From Eriocheir sinensis (Eukaryota; Arthropoda; Malacostraca; Decapoda; Varunidae): DNA of 64,000 bases. The position numbers and the translations under genes were made by a program. Below, piece after piece: positions 33,560 through 45,090 of the stretch. Every line of letters begins with the position of its first letter. The stretch's first letter is position 1. The notes below the pieces were generated by a model, which was given only the letters and a program-made list of their open reading frames with translations, was not told where the DNA came from and ran no database searches. The DNA lies in the NCBI RefSeq assembly GCF_024679095.1, contig NW_026111183.1:2501-66500 (forward strand). Reading direction: 5' to 3'.

Positions 33560-35064
33560 ATGACGTCCCTCAAGCGTTGTTCTGGGTGTGGCCTTCGCAT
33601 GGCCAAGCAGTACTTTCTTTCCAAGGACGTTTGTAGGTTCTGCGTTAAGACTCAGAAGGATGATCAGAGGATCATAGAGTTAGAAAATAGGGTTACGACT
33701 CTCGCCGCCCAGGTACACTTACTGGTTAGTGCAGCAGCAACAAGCCCCGCCTCCTCCTCCTCCCCTTCCTCTTCCTCTTCTTCCTCGTCCTCCTCCTCTC
33801 CAGTATTGTCTTTACCCACACAGCAGCCCCTCCCATCCTCCTCCTCCTCCTCCTCCTCGACCATCTCCGATCTCCCCGCTTCCCACCCCTCCTTCTCCTC
33901 TTCTTCCTCCTCTTCCTCCTCCTCCTCCTCCTCCTCCTCGCCTTCCTCTTCCGTCCCCCCTCTCCCCTCTCCCCGCCCACCCTCCTCCTCCTCCTCCTCT
34001 CCCTCTTTCTCCTCCTTGTCCTCCGCCTCTTCGCTCGTCCCTCCCTCCCACACCTGTCCTTCACCTTCCCCGTCCCCCGCATCCTCCTCCAGCGCCTCGT
34101 CCGTCCCGCCCTCCTCCACCTCCCTCTCCCTTACCCCAACGCCTCCGTCCTCCTCCTCCTCCTCCTCCTCCCCTCCCCTCCTCCTCCTCCTCCTCCGCCT
34201 CCAATTCTTCGCCTTCCTCTTCCGTCCCCTCTCCCTCTTCCCGCCCACTCTCCTCCTCCTCCTCCTCCCCTCTTTTCCTCCTTGTCCTCCGCCTCCTCGC
34301 TCGTCCCTCCCTCCAACACCTGTCCCTTACCTTCCATTTCCCCCTCTTCCTCCTCCCTCTCCTCGTCCGTTCCTCCCTCCACCACCTCACCCTCCCTTTC
34401 TCCTTCTTCCTCTTTCTCCTCCTCCTCCTCCTTTCCACCTTTCACCTCTTCCACAATTTCTCCTCGTTCCTCACAGCAGATCCCTCCCCTCCCTTCCCGC
34501 TCTCCCCTCCCCCCTTCACCCACCCCTCCTGGCCCCCCTTCCGACCGTCGGGTTCTTGTTGTTGGTGATAGTCAGGTTCGTTATGTTGACAGGTATTTTT
34601 GCTCCAAGGATAAGAACAGGACGAGGGTGTGTTTCCCAGGGGCAGGGGTGGGCCATATATCAGACAGGATTGAGGCGTGTATGGCAAGCGAGGGATCGAA
34701 CCCCATTGTCTTTCTCAGCTGTGGCGGAGACGACGTTTCTTGTGTGCCAAGCGAGGACCTTCTCAGGCGTTTTAGAGAATTGTTAGGCAGGATACGTGAC
34801 GCTGGTGGGTCGCCAGTAGTGTGTGGCGTCCTGCCAAGGAGGGGCGTTGGCGATGGATGGCTGTCCAGGGCGATAGCAGTGAACAGCAGACTTGCTGAGC
34901 ACTGCGGGCGCAATGGGTGGCTGTTCGTCGACAATTGGGACCTCTTCTTTGGCAACGACGCCCTCTACGCCCGTGACGGGATACACTTGACGTTCAAGGG
35001 TAATGAGGCTCTCTCAGACTCCCTTGAGCGAGCACTTGGTACCCTGAGGGATTTTTTAGTATAG
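33560..35064 (+). pseudogene. CR1-C ORF1: Cys finger, Ser/Pro-rich linker, SGNH esterase
   Basis: It starts at ATG 33,560 (MTSLKRCSGCGLRMAKQYF) with a C-x2-C...C-x2-C pattern (residues 7-10 and about 25-28), then a short coiled coil (IIELENRVTTLAAQVHLL), then about 150-250 residues of Ser/Pro encoded by imperfect TCC repeats that are themselves duplicated (33,890-34,150 against 34,180-34,410). A frame change lies in this repeat near 34,160-34,280. The esterase follows: VVGDSQVR with GDS at 34,564-34,572, PGAG near 34,640, CGGDD where Asn of the usual GxND is replaced by Asp, and RDGIHL near 34,972. The stop is TAG at 35,062-35,064. The domain order equals that of the copy at 25 kb. Confidence 0.85.
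35052..35058 (+). promoter_or_regulatory. Candidate -1 ribosomal frameshift site T TTT TTA (CR1-C)
   Basis: ORF1 codons GAT TTT TTA GTA TAG contain the heptamer T TTT TTA in phase, one codon before the ORF1 stop. The -1 frame is open from 35,028 (after TGA at 35,025-35,027) into ORF2. ORF1 and the ORF2 frame overlap by only 37 nt and the heptamer lies in that overlap. Confidence 0.65.
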
Positions 35065-37777
35065 GCGAGGGGGGGAGGAGTAATGGAAGCAATGGGAGGA
35101 GTAATGGGAGGGGACATCTAGCTCATAATATAGCCAGGCAGCTTAGAAGTAATTCTAGGGGAGTAACAGAGGACGGGCTAAGAATCTTCTATACTAACAG
35201 CAGGAGCCTCAGAAACAAGATAGACTTACTAAGGGGTGAAGCTTGTTCAGAAAATTTTGACATAATAGCGATCACTGAGACATGGATAGACACTGCTAAT
35301 AGAAATTTTAGATCAGAATTTGAAATAACGGGTTATCAGATGTTTCACAAAGACAGAAGGGGCAGAAAGGGAGGTGGAGTTGCGCTATATGTTAAAGACT
35401 CACTTAAATGTTTAGTTAACAATTCAGTCAAAACTAACATGGATTCAGAATCAGTTTGGGTGGACGTTTACAAAGGGAAAGAAAAACTAACTCTAGGAGT
35501 TATGTACAGGCCACCTAACCTTAACAGGCAGAACACGAGTATTTTACTACAGGAGATTGGCAGGGCGAGTATGAGTAGAAATGTCTGCGTAATGGGGGAC
35601 TTTAATTATAGGAATATAGACTGGGAAGATCTAGTGGGTGACCTGGAAGCCGAGGACTTTCTTGAAGTTATACAAGATAATTTCCTTAAGCAGGTAGTTA
35701 CTGAGCCTACCAGAGGAGATAACATATTAGACTTAGTCCTAACCAATAATGGGAACTTGCTACGTGAGTTGGAGGTGGGCGGAGAGTTAGGAAATAGTGA
35801 TCACAGAACGGTTCGTTTTAGCTTAGACTGGGCGGTAACCCGCGAACCAAACTCAGTGTTAGTGCCAGATTTTAGAAGAGCAAATTACGAGGGGCTTCGA
35901 AGACATCTTGAAGGGGTGAACTGGGATAATTTAGGGATTCATGAGGGCCAGAACTGCGGATTGGAGAGCCAGGAGAACCAGGTAGAAATGTCTTACAATA
36001 ATCTAGTTAGAGTAATAGTAGAGGGGCAAGAACAGCATATACCACAGCGAACACTTAGAAAAGAAATCAATGATCCTAAGTGGATGACTCGTGGACTAAA
36101 ACACGAGATTGGGTTAAAGAAGGGAATTAATCAGAAAATAAAGAATGGGGAAACACATCTCAGGGGCCGGTACGTCGAACTATCTAGATTAGTTAAGAAA
36201 AACACCAGGATAGCAAAAAAGAACTATGAGATCAAAGTAGCAAATGAGGCGAAAAGTAATCCTAAGGGCTTCTTTCAGATGTATAAAACAAAAACACGGG
36301 AGAAAATTGGACCGCTGAAAACAAACACAGGGGAGCTAGTAGAAAATTACGAAAATATGAGCACATTGTTGAACGACTATTTCCTTTCAGTATTCACACA
36401 GGAGGATCGAACGACTATACCGGAAAGAGTTCAGATGTACGAGGGCGGGGATGGCGATAAATTGAGGGATATAATCATTACCAGGCAAGTAGTTCAGGAT
36501 GAGATAGATAAGCTTAAGAAGAACAAGTCGCCAGGTCCTGACGGGATATTTCCGAGGGTATTAAAGGAGTTAGGTGATGTACTCAGTGACCCACTAACCG
36601 ACATCTTTAAGATGTCGGTAAATACTGGCTATGTGCCGAGCCTATGGAAAGTAGCTACTGTGACGCCGATTTTTAAAAAGGGGGACAGGTCAGTTGCTTC
36701 AAACTATCGCCCAATTAGCTTAACATCGGTTATAGGGAAGATGCTGGAGTCCATAATAGCCAGGAACATTCGGGAGCATTTAGAGAAACATAGCTTAATT
36801 CACGACTCGCAGCATGGGTTCACAAAAGGTAGGTCATGCCTCACCAATCTCTTGTCCTTCTACAATAAAGTATTTGAGGCGGTTGACAGAGATGAAAATT
36901 ATGATGTAATCTATCTTGATTTTAGTAAAGCGTTTGACAAAGTTCCTCACCAACGACTGTTGCTTAAATTACAGGCTCACGGAGTAGAGGGTAAAGTTTT
37001 GAACTGGGTCAAGGCGTGGCTTAGCAATAGGAAGCAAAGAGTGCAAATCAATGGTAAAAGATCTGACTGGGGATGTGTTACGAGTGGGGTCCAACAAGGT
37101 TCGGTATTAGGTCCACTTTTGTTTATTATTTATATCAATGACTTAGATACAGGAGTTAGTAGTGATGTTAGTAAATCTGCAGATGATACCAAGATCGGTA
37201 GAGTAATTGAGTCGGATGAGGACGCTAGTATTCGCCAAGGTGAACTCAACAGATTGTATGACTGGGCGGATAAATGGCAGATGGAGTTCAATGTAGGGAA
37301 GTGCATATTCTGAGTGTAGGTAGGAACAACCCCTCACATAACTATTGCTTAAATGACACTCTCATAAGTAGGTCTGGGTGCGAGAGGGATTTAGGGGTCT
37401 TAGTGAGCTCTGATCTCCGTCCAAGGGCACAATGCATTCAAGCTAGAAATCGAGCTAATAGGGTACTGGGATTTATTTCAAGGAGCGTAAGCAACAGAAG
37501 CCCCGAAGTCTTCCTCAAACTATATTTAGCATTAGTTAGACCTCATCTTGACTATGCGGTTCAGTTCTGGTCACCTTACTATAGAATGGATATCAAAATG
37601 TTAGAATCGGTGCAGAGGAGAATGACTAAGATGATTCAGGGGTTGAGAAACTTGCCATATGAGGGAAGACTCAAACAGTTAAACTTGCATTCCCTAGAAA
37701 GGCGAAGGGTGCGTGGAGACATGATCGAGGTTTATAAATGGATGAAGGGCTTTAATAAGGGAGACTTGGGGGGCTAA
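35065..37777 (+). pseudogene. CR1-C ORF2: endonuclease plus reverse transcriptase
   Basis: Endonuclease motifs in order: YTNSRSLRNKID (35,190-35,230), IIAITETWID, MYRPPNLN, CVMGDFNYRNIDW, GNSDHR (35,800). RT blocks: NYRPISLTSVIGKML (36,700), SQHGFTKGRSCLTNLL, VIYLDFSKAFDKVPH (36,910), SGVQQGSVLGP (Pro of VPQG is Gln here) and SADDTKIG (37,175) where the aromatic residue before ADD is Ser; both Asp are kept. The frame changes near 37,306-37,312 and resumes with LVRPHLDYAVQFWSPYY and LERRRVRGDMIEVYKW. There is no ATG before 35,340, inside the endonuclease, so a start by ATG would delete the first catalytic motifs. The protein stops at 37,775-37,777 in truncated sequence. Confidence 0.9.
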
Positions 37778-37820
37778 CGTCGCTCGTCCTGTATCGTCAA
37801 TCAAAAGTAAAACAAAGTTG

Positions 37821-37824
<4 letters not shown>

Positions 37825-37900
<76 letters not shown>
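37825..37900. repeat. (TC)n-(CA)n microsatellite
   Basis: TC to 37,882, then CA to 37,900, just beyond the CR1-C truncation point. Confidence 0.97.
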
Positions 37901-37901
<1 letters not shown>

Positions 37902-37949
37902 GGAGCCGTCAGCCTGTCACACGGGAGGTGACAGGTCGGCAGAATCAAG

Positions 37950-38235
37950 CAAGATAGAGGCTGTAGAATCTGTATAGCCTGTAGAGCAACCAAGTTAGAG
38001 ACTGTACAGGCAAGCAAGTTAATATGTGGTCTAAGGGCAAGCAAGTGTCTGTAGGCTGTATAGTCAGTTATGTCTGTAGACTGTATTGTCTGCAGGCTGT
38101 ATAGTCTGTAGAGGCAAGCAAGTCTGTAAGGGTAAGCAAGTGTGTCTGTAGATTCTGTAAGGGCAAGCAAGCAAGCGTCTGTAGGGGCAGGCAAGTGTGC
38201 AGGCAGCAGCGACAAGCATATTAGTCTGTAAGAGT
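37950..38235. repeat. Imperfect repeats of GTCTGTAG / GGGCAAGCAAG words
   Basis: CTGTATAGTCTGTAG and GGCAAGCAAGT words recur irregularly about every 15-40 bp. From 38,240 to 38,490 the sequence is GC-rich with no recognised gene. Confidence 0.7.
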
Positions 38236-38490
38236 CTGTCTGGGCACGCAAGAGTACATGGGTGCAGGTCCAGGCACGCGGGGCACGTTACCTTGTGTTC
38301 GCGGGGGAGGGCCTGGTGGGAGAAGTCCGGTTAATCCTCGGGGCACACAGGCGGCCCTGCTCGGCGGCAGATCACGGCCCCGCTGGCAGGCCGCGGCCAC
38401 CTCGTTAGCTGCAGCAAGCACGCCTTCTTCCTCATCCTCTTCTGAACTGTTCCGCTTTGTATCGCTTCTTGGCTCCTACTTGGTTCTTCT

Positions 38491-39263
38491 TCACACTTAT
38501 ACACTCCACTGCACACTTATATACTCCACTGCACACTTAATACTTCACTCTGCACACTTAATACTTCACTCTGCACACTTAGATGCTCCACTCTCCACAC
38601 TTAATACTTCACTGCACACTTAGATGCTCCACTCTCCACACTTAATACTTCACTGCACACTTAGATGCTCCACTCTCCACACTTAATACTTCACTCTGCA
38701 CACTTAATACTTCACTCTGCACACTTAGATGCTCCACTCTGCACACTTAATACTTCATTCTGCACACTTAGATGCTCCACTCTGCACACTTAATACTTCA
38801 CTCTGCACACTTAGATGCTCCACTCTGCACACTTAATACTTCATTCTGCACACTTAGATGCTCCACTCTGCACACTTAATACTTCACTCTGCACACTTAG
38901 ATGCTCCACTCTGCACACTTAATACTTCACTCTGCACACTTTGATGCTCCATTCTCCACTCTTAATACTTCACTGCACACTTAGATGCTCCACTCTGCAC
39001 ACTTAATACTTCACTGCACACTTAGATGCTCCACTCTGCACACTTAATACTTCACTCTGCACACTTTGATGCTCCACTCTGCACACTTAATACTTCACTG
39101 CACACTTAGATGCTCCACTCTGCACACTTAATACTTCACTGCACACTTAGATGCTCCACTCTGCACACTTAATACTTCACTGCACACTTAGATGCTCCAC
39201 TCTGCACACTTAATACTTCACTCTGCACACTTAGATGCTCCACTCTGCACACTTATTACTTCA
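38491..39263. repeat. Satellite, 43-bp dimeric unit
   Basis: Alternating 21- and 22-bp halves, CTGCACACTTAATACTTCACT and CTGCACACTTAGATGCTCCA(CT), repeated about 18 times. Some units lack CTG, giving shorter periods. Confidence 0.96.
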
Positions 39264-40700
39264 CGCTGCACCGAGCTCTGTTTCTCCGTACACTTTGCCT
39301 AATCTCGTTTTGCTTTTCAGTTTTCTTTTCCTTCGTTTTCTTCACTCTAGCCTAGTCTAGTCTTTCGGCATTTCCCTTTTCTGTCCTTTTGTTTGTTTCC
39401 TACTGTTACACTTGCTATGTCCATTTATCTTTTCCTGCTGTGTTCTTTTTTCCCGCTAAGTGTAAGTGATCTATGAACTTCATAAATATATCCAAACAAC
39501 TGATTATTATCTATCGCACGTGTAGTGTCAAGCACCCGCGAGTATGGGGAACTGGAGGTTTCAAAAATATATCCAAATAACTGATTATCTATCCCACGTG
39601 TAGTGTCAAGGGCAACTTCCCCGAGCCACACACTGCACCTCACAGCACCACGACCATCACCGGCAAGAAGCTCACTGATCAGCTGACGGCGGGCAGGCGC
39701 GGGCCGCGGCGCGAACACGAGGTTGGCGGGAGAAACCTTGTACTCCTACCAACCAAAGGACGGTTCTGCATCCCGTACGTTGGTTCTTGTGCATACTAAA
39801 GTTACAAAACAATGATAGATCTCAGTTTTATATACCGCCCACACAGATATAATGCTTTGTTTCATTTTCTTATTGCAACTGACCGGTTATCACACGTTTG
39901 GCACCTGCATCACTTCGCTCCGCTCTTCCGTCGTTTAATAATTATTGCAGAAACTCTGTCAACTATTTCACTGAACAAGCTTATTCGTGTACTGACAGTA
40001 AGAATGGAAAGATCGACAGAGGACAGAGAGGCGAGAGGCTGGAGACGGTGACGGAGCGGCGAGCGGCGGCGAGGAAGGGAGGCAGGTTGGACACAAGCGG
40101 TGGTTGGGGGTGACACACACACACACACACATAGCAGATACAGAGGGAAAGACGTATTTGTATAATTTCATAGACACCAGAAAGATTGATTTACAATATG
40201 AAGAGTCTGAAGTTGGTATTCTTAGAGACGCTGCCGCCTCCTACAGGAACCCTAATGAAACTGCCTAGTTTAGGCTTGTTATAGTGAAACCAAATTTGGC
40301 GTTCGCTCCCGCGGGTCCTTTCCTCCCCGCCGCTCTGCCACACAGGCCCAATGATAACTATATATGAAGTCAGTTATTGGGGTGGAGGAGACAGGTTTGG
40401 CTCTGAAATCAGCAAACATAAGAGGCTGAGTAGGACAGTCTGGCAAGGCTGTAGGAGGCACGAGGAGACAGGGCGAGGGAGGGAGGGACGCGGGAGGGAC
40501 ACGGAAGGGAGGTACCTAGTCATCAGGTATAATAGTTACGCCTGAATCCGTTTGACTTGTTCCTTCGCCGTCGACCCAATTTCCGGTCTGACTTCCAGCG
40601 TGCGAGTCATGAGCGAGGGGCGGGACGGAGACTGAACCAGACCTCCGCCAAACACCATATTACTGCTGCTTTTGACGCGCTAAAGATACGTGGAGGGGGG
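39264..40700. other. Unassigned sequence with one short duplication
   Basis: An 80-90 bp direct duplication sits at 39,475-39,530 and 39,562-39,612 (CCAAACAACTGATTA, then CACGTGTAGTGTCAAG). A minus-strand 97-codon frame across it (39,718-39,425) shows the duplication as repeated DNQLFGYI but no known domain. The remainder has no recognised gene. Confidence 0.45.
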
Positions 40701-40708
40701 AGAGGAAG

Positions 40709-40765
40709 GAGAGAGAGAGAGAGAGAGAGAGAGAAGACGAAACAGTTGTTTATAAAAAAATCATT

Positions 40766-40833
<68 letters not shown>
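40709..40833. repeat. (GA)n and (TC)n microsatellites in opposite polarity
   Basis: GA at 40,709-40,734 and TC at 40,767-40,833, able to fold back on each other. Confidence 0.95.
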
Positions 40834-40837
<4 letters not shown>

Positions 40838-40899
40838 ATTTCGAATACACGCACTAAATCATTTACGTATATATTTTCTAGTTAGATATAATAAGTATC

Positions 40900-41152
40900 G
40901 GAATAAGGATCAGAACAAGAATAAGGATAATAAAAGACATAGGCAAGAATTGGATCACCAATAGAGTGACGGACGAATGGAACAGGCTTGGGGGCCATGT
41001 TGTGGGTGCCAATACCGTAGATACATTCAAGAAGAGGTTAGATAAAGCTATGGATGGTGAGGTAAGGTGGGGTTGAGTGTACAGGAGCTGCCTTGTATAG
41101 GCCAACCGGTCTCTTGCAGACTCCTTACGTTCTTATGTTCTTATGTTCTTAT
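40900..41152 (+). pseudogene. CR1-like LINE 3' terminus with octamer tail
   Basis: It encodes the C-terminal NWITNRVTDEWNRLG and TFKKRLDKAMD pattern, then a 3' UTR CAGGAGCTGCCTTGTATAGG and a tail of three TTCTTATG-type units (41,128-41,152). Only the last 250 bp of the element are present. The 3' UTR matches the fragment ending at 61,610, showing these belong to one family, probably that of CR1-C. Confidence 0.85.
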
Positions 41153-41189
41153 AATAATGGATGATTTCGACGCTGCAGTTATTCAGTTA

Positions 41190-41521
41190 CCGTGAACCGC
41201 AGAACCTTACTGAAAAATGCCTGTCTAATGTTATTTTTATTATTGCACTAAGTCACTGGTGAGGGAACTGGTGGTTGAGTGTAATAATAACAATGGGTTT
41301 ATGTGTTGAATTTATTTACCGTGAACGACAGAACCTTTGTGAAAAATGTTATGCCAGTCTTCTGTGACATTAACTATTGCACTAAGTGAGGGAACTGGTG
41401 GTTGAGTGTAATAATAACAATGGGTTTATGTGTTGAATTTATTTACCGTGAACCACAGAACCTTAGTGAAAAATGTTATGCCAGTCTTCTGTGACATTAA
41501 CTATTGCACTAAGTGAGGGAA
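41190..41521. repeat. Tandem repeat of ~125 bp interrupted by a Harbinger insertion
   Basis: Units with GTGTAATAATAACAATGGG, TTATTTACCGTGAACCACAG and TTGCACTAAGTGAGGGAACTG occur three times before 41,521 and resume in diverged form at 51,458-51,680. Confidence 0.9.
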
Positions 41522-41729
41522 CTGGGCCCGTATCCTCGACAATTATTAATACTAAACTTGGTATTAACTTTCGACTTTGGTATTAACTTCACTCTCAAAG
41601 TGTATCCTCAATAACTATTAGCCTAATACCTACTCTTAACTTTGGTATTAACTTGAGAGTGCTGGCGAGGACTTCTAAACACTTAATAGTAAAGTTAATA
41701 GTGAATCCCAGACCCAGACCCATATCAAC

Positions 41730-42278
41730 ATGGCCACCGGACTTCCTCGTCCAGCCCGCCTTCGCAATTTAGAGTTTGATAGGGCGCTTTGGAACTGTAT
41801 AACGATGGTGAACTTGTCAAGACATACATATTAGACCGTGCAGGAATGGAGTATGTGACTGATTTGGTGAGAAGAGAGCAACAAGATCCAGTTCAAAGGG
41901 AGCATTCCCTCACCCCGGGGTTGAAAGTGATTTTGACTTAAAGATACTTGGCTACAGGAAAAATGCTGCAGTGTTCAAGTGATGAGTTTGGGGTAAGCCA
42001 GAGTAGTGTAAGCAGGGTGATTGCGGAAACTCTGGCCGCCCTCAGTGCCCCGTAGGTAGTCGGGAGGTTTATCCAGTCTCCCCTTGATAGGGTGGAGATC
42101 CGTGAAGAGCAAGCAGAATTCTACCAACTTGCCGGTGTTGTGGGAGTGATAGACTGCACCCATGTGAAAATAATGGCACCAAAGGAAAACGATGTAGTTT
42201 ATGTCGACAGAAAAAAAAAATAAACATAGCTTGAACATACAATTAGTGTTTGATGCCTTTGTTATTGATTAAAATGTG
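41730..42278 (+). pseudogene. HARBI1-type (Harbinger) transposase/nuclease, broken
   Basis: It starts at ATG 41,730 (MATGLPRPARLRNLEFDRAL). A frame change near 41,795 leads to the frame carrying the helix-turn-helix-like GVSQSSVSRVIAETLAAL (about 41,985-42,040), EFYQLAGVVGVIDCTHVKI (42,115-42,170, with the first catalytic Asp of the DDE_4 nuclease) and YVDRK. TAA at 41,939 and TAG at 42,053 interrupt it, and an A9-10 run at 42,211-42,221 shifts the frame before HSLNIQLVFDA. The second Asp and Glu blocks (normally WPGSxHD and beyond) are not found; the sequence ends in FVID-stop at 42,270. It is therefore a dead nuclease. Confidence 0.88.
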
Positions 42279-42699
42279 AAATATTCGAGTTAAGGAAAAC
42301 AAAACATGGGAAAAAAACTTTTATTTGTAGCAGAAAGGTACACACATGCAAATGGAAAAGATGACATTAAAATTGCATTAAAATGTCATTTAGAATATGA
42401 TTTATAATTATTGCTGCCAGTTATTCATATTGAGATAATGGTGGTAAGAAAGCTTGTTAGAGACGTCTGCCAGTGTGAGGGAGGAGGAACGAAAGGTCGA
42501 GGTGACCACATCGCGTACATCATGACTTATGAGTGAAGTAAAACGAGGTTACTTGGTTTCTGTTTACAAAGTTCCAAGTGGAAAAACAACTTTATTGTGA
42601 ATTCAGTGTATACTTTTCTGGAGTATTGTGTTTACTGAGTGAATTGGTGACCAATCTGTTGCTATTTGTGTCTTGCTTGAAGATATTCATCATTGGATT

Positions 42700-43320
42700 C
42701 AAAGCTATGGTATTAATGTGCAATAGTCATCATAACAAAATACATAGTAATTAATTATATATGTCAACCTATTTATTTTCATGAGATCATGGTATGACCA
42801 CTGAAAAACATAGCTTTTTATCTTGGCTCCATTACAAATTCAGTATATAATTACTCTATTAGTGGAATCTAGTTTTCAGCATCTTTTATTATTATGCCAA
42901 TATTCTAAGCACTCAGCTTGCAAACATGCTTAGGTTTATGTTGTCAGCTTGGGTCGGACTTATGTGAACACTTTACCAAGTGACCTAAGATTACTCAATG
43001 CTCGCAAAGCTATGGTATTAACGTGCAATGGTCATCATACCAAAATACGTAGTAATTAATTATATATGTCAACCTAATTATTTTTATGAGATCATGGTAT
43101 GACCGCTGAAAACATAGCTTTTTTTATCTTAGCTCCATTACAAATTCAGTATATAATTATTCATATATTCAATAACGTAGTGGAATCCAGTTTTCAGCAT
43201 CTTTTATTATTATGCCAATATTCTAAACACTCAGCTTGCAAACACGCTTAGGTTTATGTTGTCAGCTTGGGTCGGACTTAGGTGAACACTTTACCAAGTG
43301 ACCTAAGATTACTCAATGCT
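42700..43320. repeat. Direct duplication of ~304 bp within the Harbinger element
   Basis: The segment AAAGCTATGGTATTAATGTG...GATTACTCAATGCT at 42,700-43,001 is repeated at 43,004-43,320 with a few differences, including a TCATATATTCAA insertion in the second copy. Confidence 0.92.
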
Positions 43321-43684
43321 ACCATATAGGTATACTACATCTTTGATTGTGAGTTCATCAGAGAGCACTGGAGAGCAGCATGAGTCTAATTAGGTGCTAA
43401 TGAATATCCTGCCTGCATTACAGACTACATAAAATGCGCTGGAGTAGGTAGGAAGACACCTGCCGAGCGGGCGCAAGCCACTCCCGGTGAGGTATATATG
43501 GGAGGTGAGAAGGGAGCTGAAGCCCTCCAAAGACCCTTCCCATGTCCTCACTAACCGTTTCCCTATTGTCTCACCAACACCGGAGAGTAGTTCAGCATGC
43601 TCTCTAAAGACAGATCCTCTCTCTATCCACACCACACTGCATTCACACAACATATACACCTTTTCCCAAAATTAAAATTTCAAA

Positions 43685-44836
43685 ATGGCGCACATACACC
43701 AAGCCTCGGAGTCCCCGACTGGGGGGGGGACCACAAATTCCCCCAGGGAGGACTCTCCTTCTGGCTGCCGACCCGAGAGGTGTCTTGATAACTCCTCGAA
43801 CCTCTTTCTTCTCAATTTCTGCAACATTCGCGGTCTTCGCTCTAATTTTCATTCTGTGGAACATCATCTCTCCTCCTCTAAACCTCACCTTCTCTTCCTT
43901 ACCGAAACACAGGTTTCAGAGGCTACTGACAGCAATCTCTACTCTGTTCCCTCCTACTATCTCTATCCTAAATTTCAATCCAAAGCTGGATGTTGCGCCT
44001 ACGTGCGCAACGACATCACTTGCTCTCGTGCCCACGACCTTGACTCTTCTGAATTTTCCACCATCTGGTTAAGACTTCACTGTCATTCTATTACTAAATA
44101 CATCTGTGCTGTTTATCTCTCACCTAACTATACCAACTATGTAAAATTCTTTGACTATTTGAATTCTAAAGTGGAGCACATCTTGACCCACTCTCCCATC
44201 GCTGAAATCTCCATCCTAGGAGATTTCAATGTTCACCACCAGCTTTGGCTTTCATCCTCTTTCACTGACCATCCTGGTGAACAAGCCTACAACTTTGCTA
44301 TCCTCAACGACCTAGAGCAGTTGGTCCAACACCCTACACGTATTCCCGACCGTCTTGGAGATCGGCCCAACGTTCTAGACCTCTTCCTTACCTCAAACCC
44401 TTCTGCTTATTCTGTCAAACTGTTCTCTCAGTTGGGCTCCTCCGATCACAATCTTATTTCTGCATCCTGTCCTATCGCTCCTGTACACCCTCTGGACCCA
44501 CCGAAGAGGCGATGCTTCTGGCAATTTGCTTCAGCTCGGTGGGACGACCTGAGGATGTACTTTTCCGATTTCCCGTGGAATGATTATTGCTTCCAGGATA
44601 GAGACCCCTCTGTGTGTGCTCAGCGCATCACAGAGGTGATTGTCTCTGGAATGGAGGCATACATTCCTCGTTCTTTCTTTACTCCTCACGCTAAAAAGCC
44701 TTGGTTTAATCATGCTTGTTCTCGTGCTGTCAATGATAGAGAGGTAGCTCACAAAGGTACCAGAGCCTTCAAACTAATGCTAATTATGAACTTTACATTT
44801 CTGCCCGAAATCGTGCCAAATCTATTCTCCGACTAA
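43685..44836 (+). pseudogene. Jockey-like LINE endonuclease domain
   Basis: The frame from ATG 43,685 shows [13 protein letters not shown] (43,815), [30 protein letters not shown] (44,205-44,245) and LGSSDHNLI (44,435), the catalytic set of AP-like LINE endonucleases. After NDREVAHK (44,745) the frame shifts and stops at 44,834. The true continuation runs in another frame with an in-frame TGA at a position where the related copy at 58 kb has Arg (CGA to TGA, a CpG transition) and a further TAA near 45,028. Confidence 0.88.
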
Positions 44837-45090
44837 CCAAAAATTCTTTCATTAATTGAAAATGTCAAAACCTTGCTTTCTCTAACTCTTCCCGTGACTT
44901 CTGGCATCTAGCCAAAAACATCTCCTCCAACTTCACTTCTTCATCTTTCCCTCCACTCCTCAGTCCTGACGGCAACACTGCCGTCTCATCTATCTCTAAG
45001 GCTGAACTCTTCTCTCAAACTTTTTAAAAAAACACCACTCTGGACGATTCTGGGCATATTCCTCCTACTCATCCCCCCTCTGACTCCTTT

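Larger units (their letters stand above)
32813..37786 (+). mobile_element. Near full-length CR1-like LINE (copy C)
   Basis: The element has a probable 5' UTR (from about 32,730), ORF1 (33,560-35,064), ORF2 in the -1 frame (35,028-37,777 with one frame change) and truncation just before the 3' terminus, where a (TC)n tract begins. It is the same general type as the minus-strand element at 21.9-25.9 kb but a different subfamily. Confidence 0.87.

Noticed and set aside
33664..34523. Long Glu-rich and Arg-rich minus-strand frames opposite the CR1-C linker
   Set aside because: They are the complement of TCC repeats; the plus strand carries the recognisable finger and esterase.
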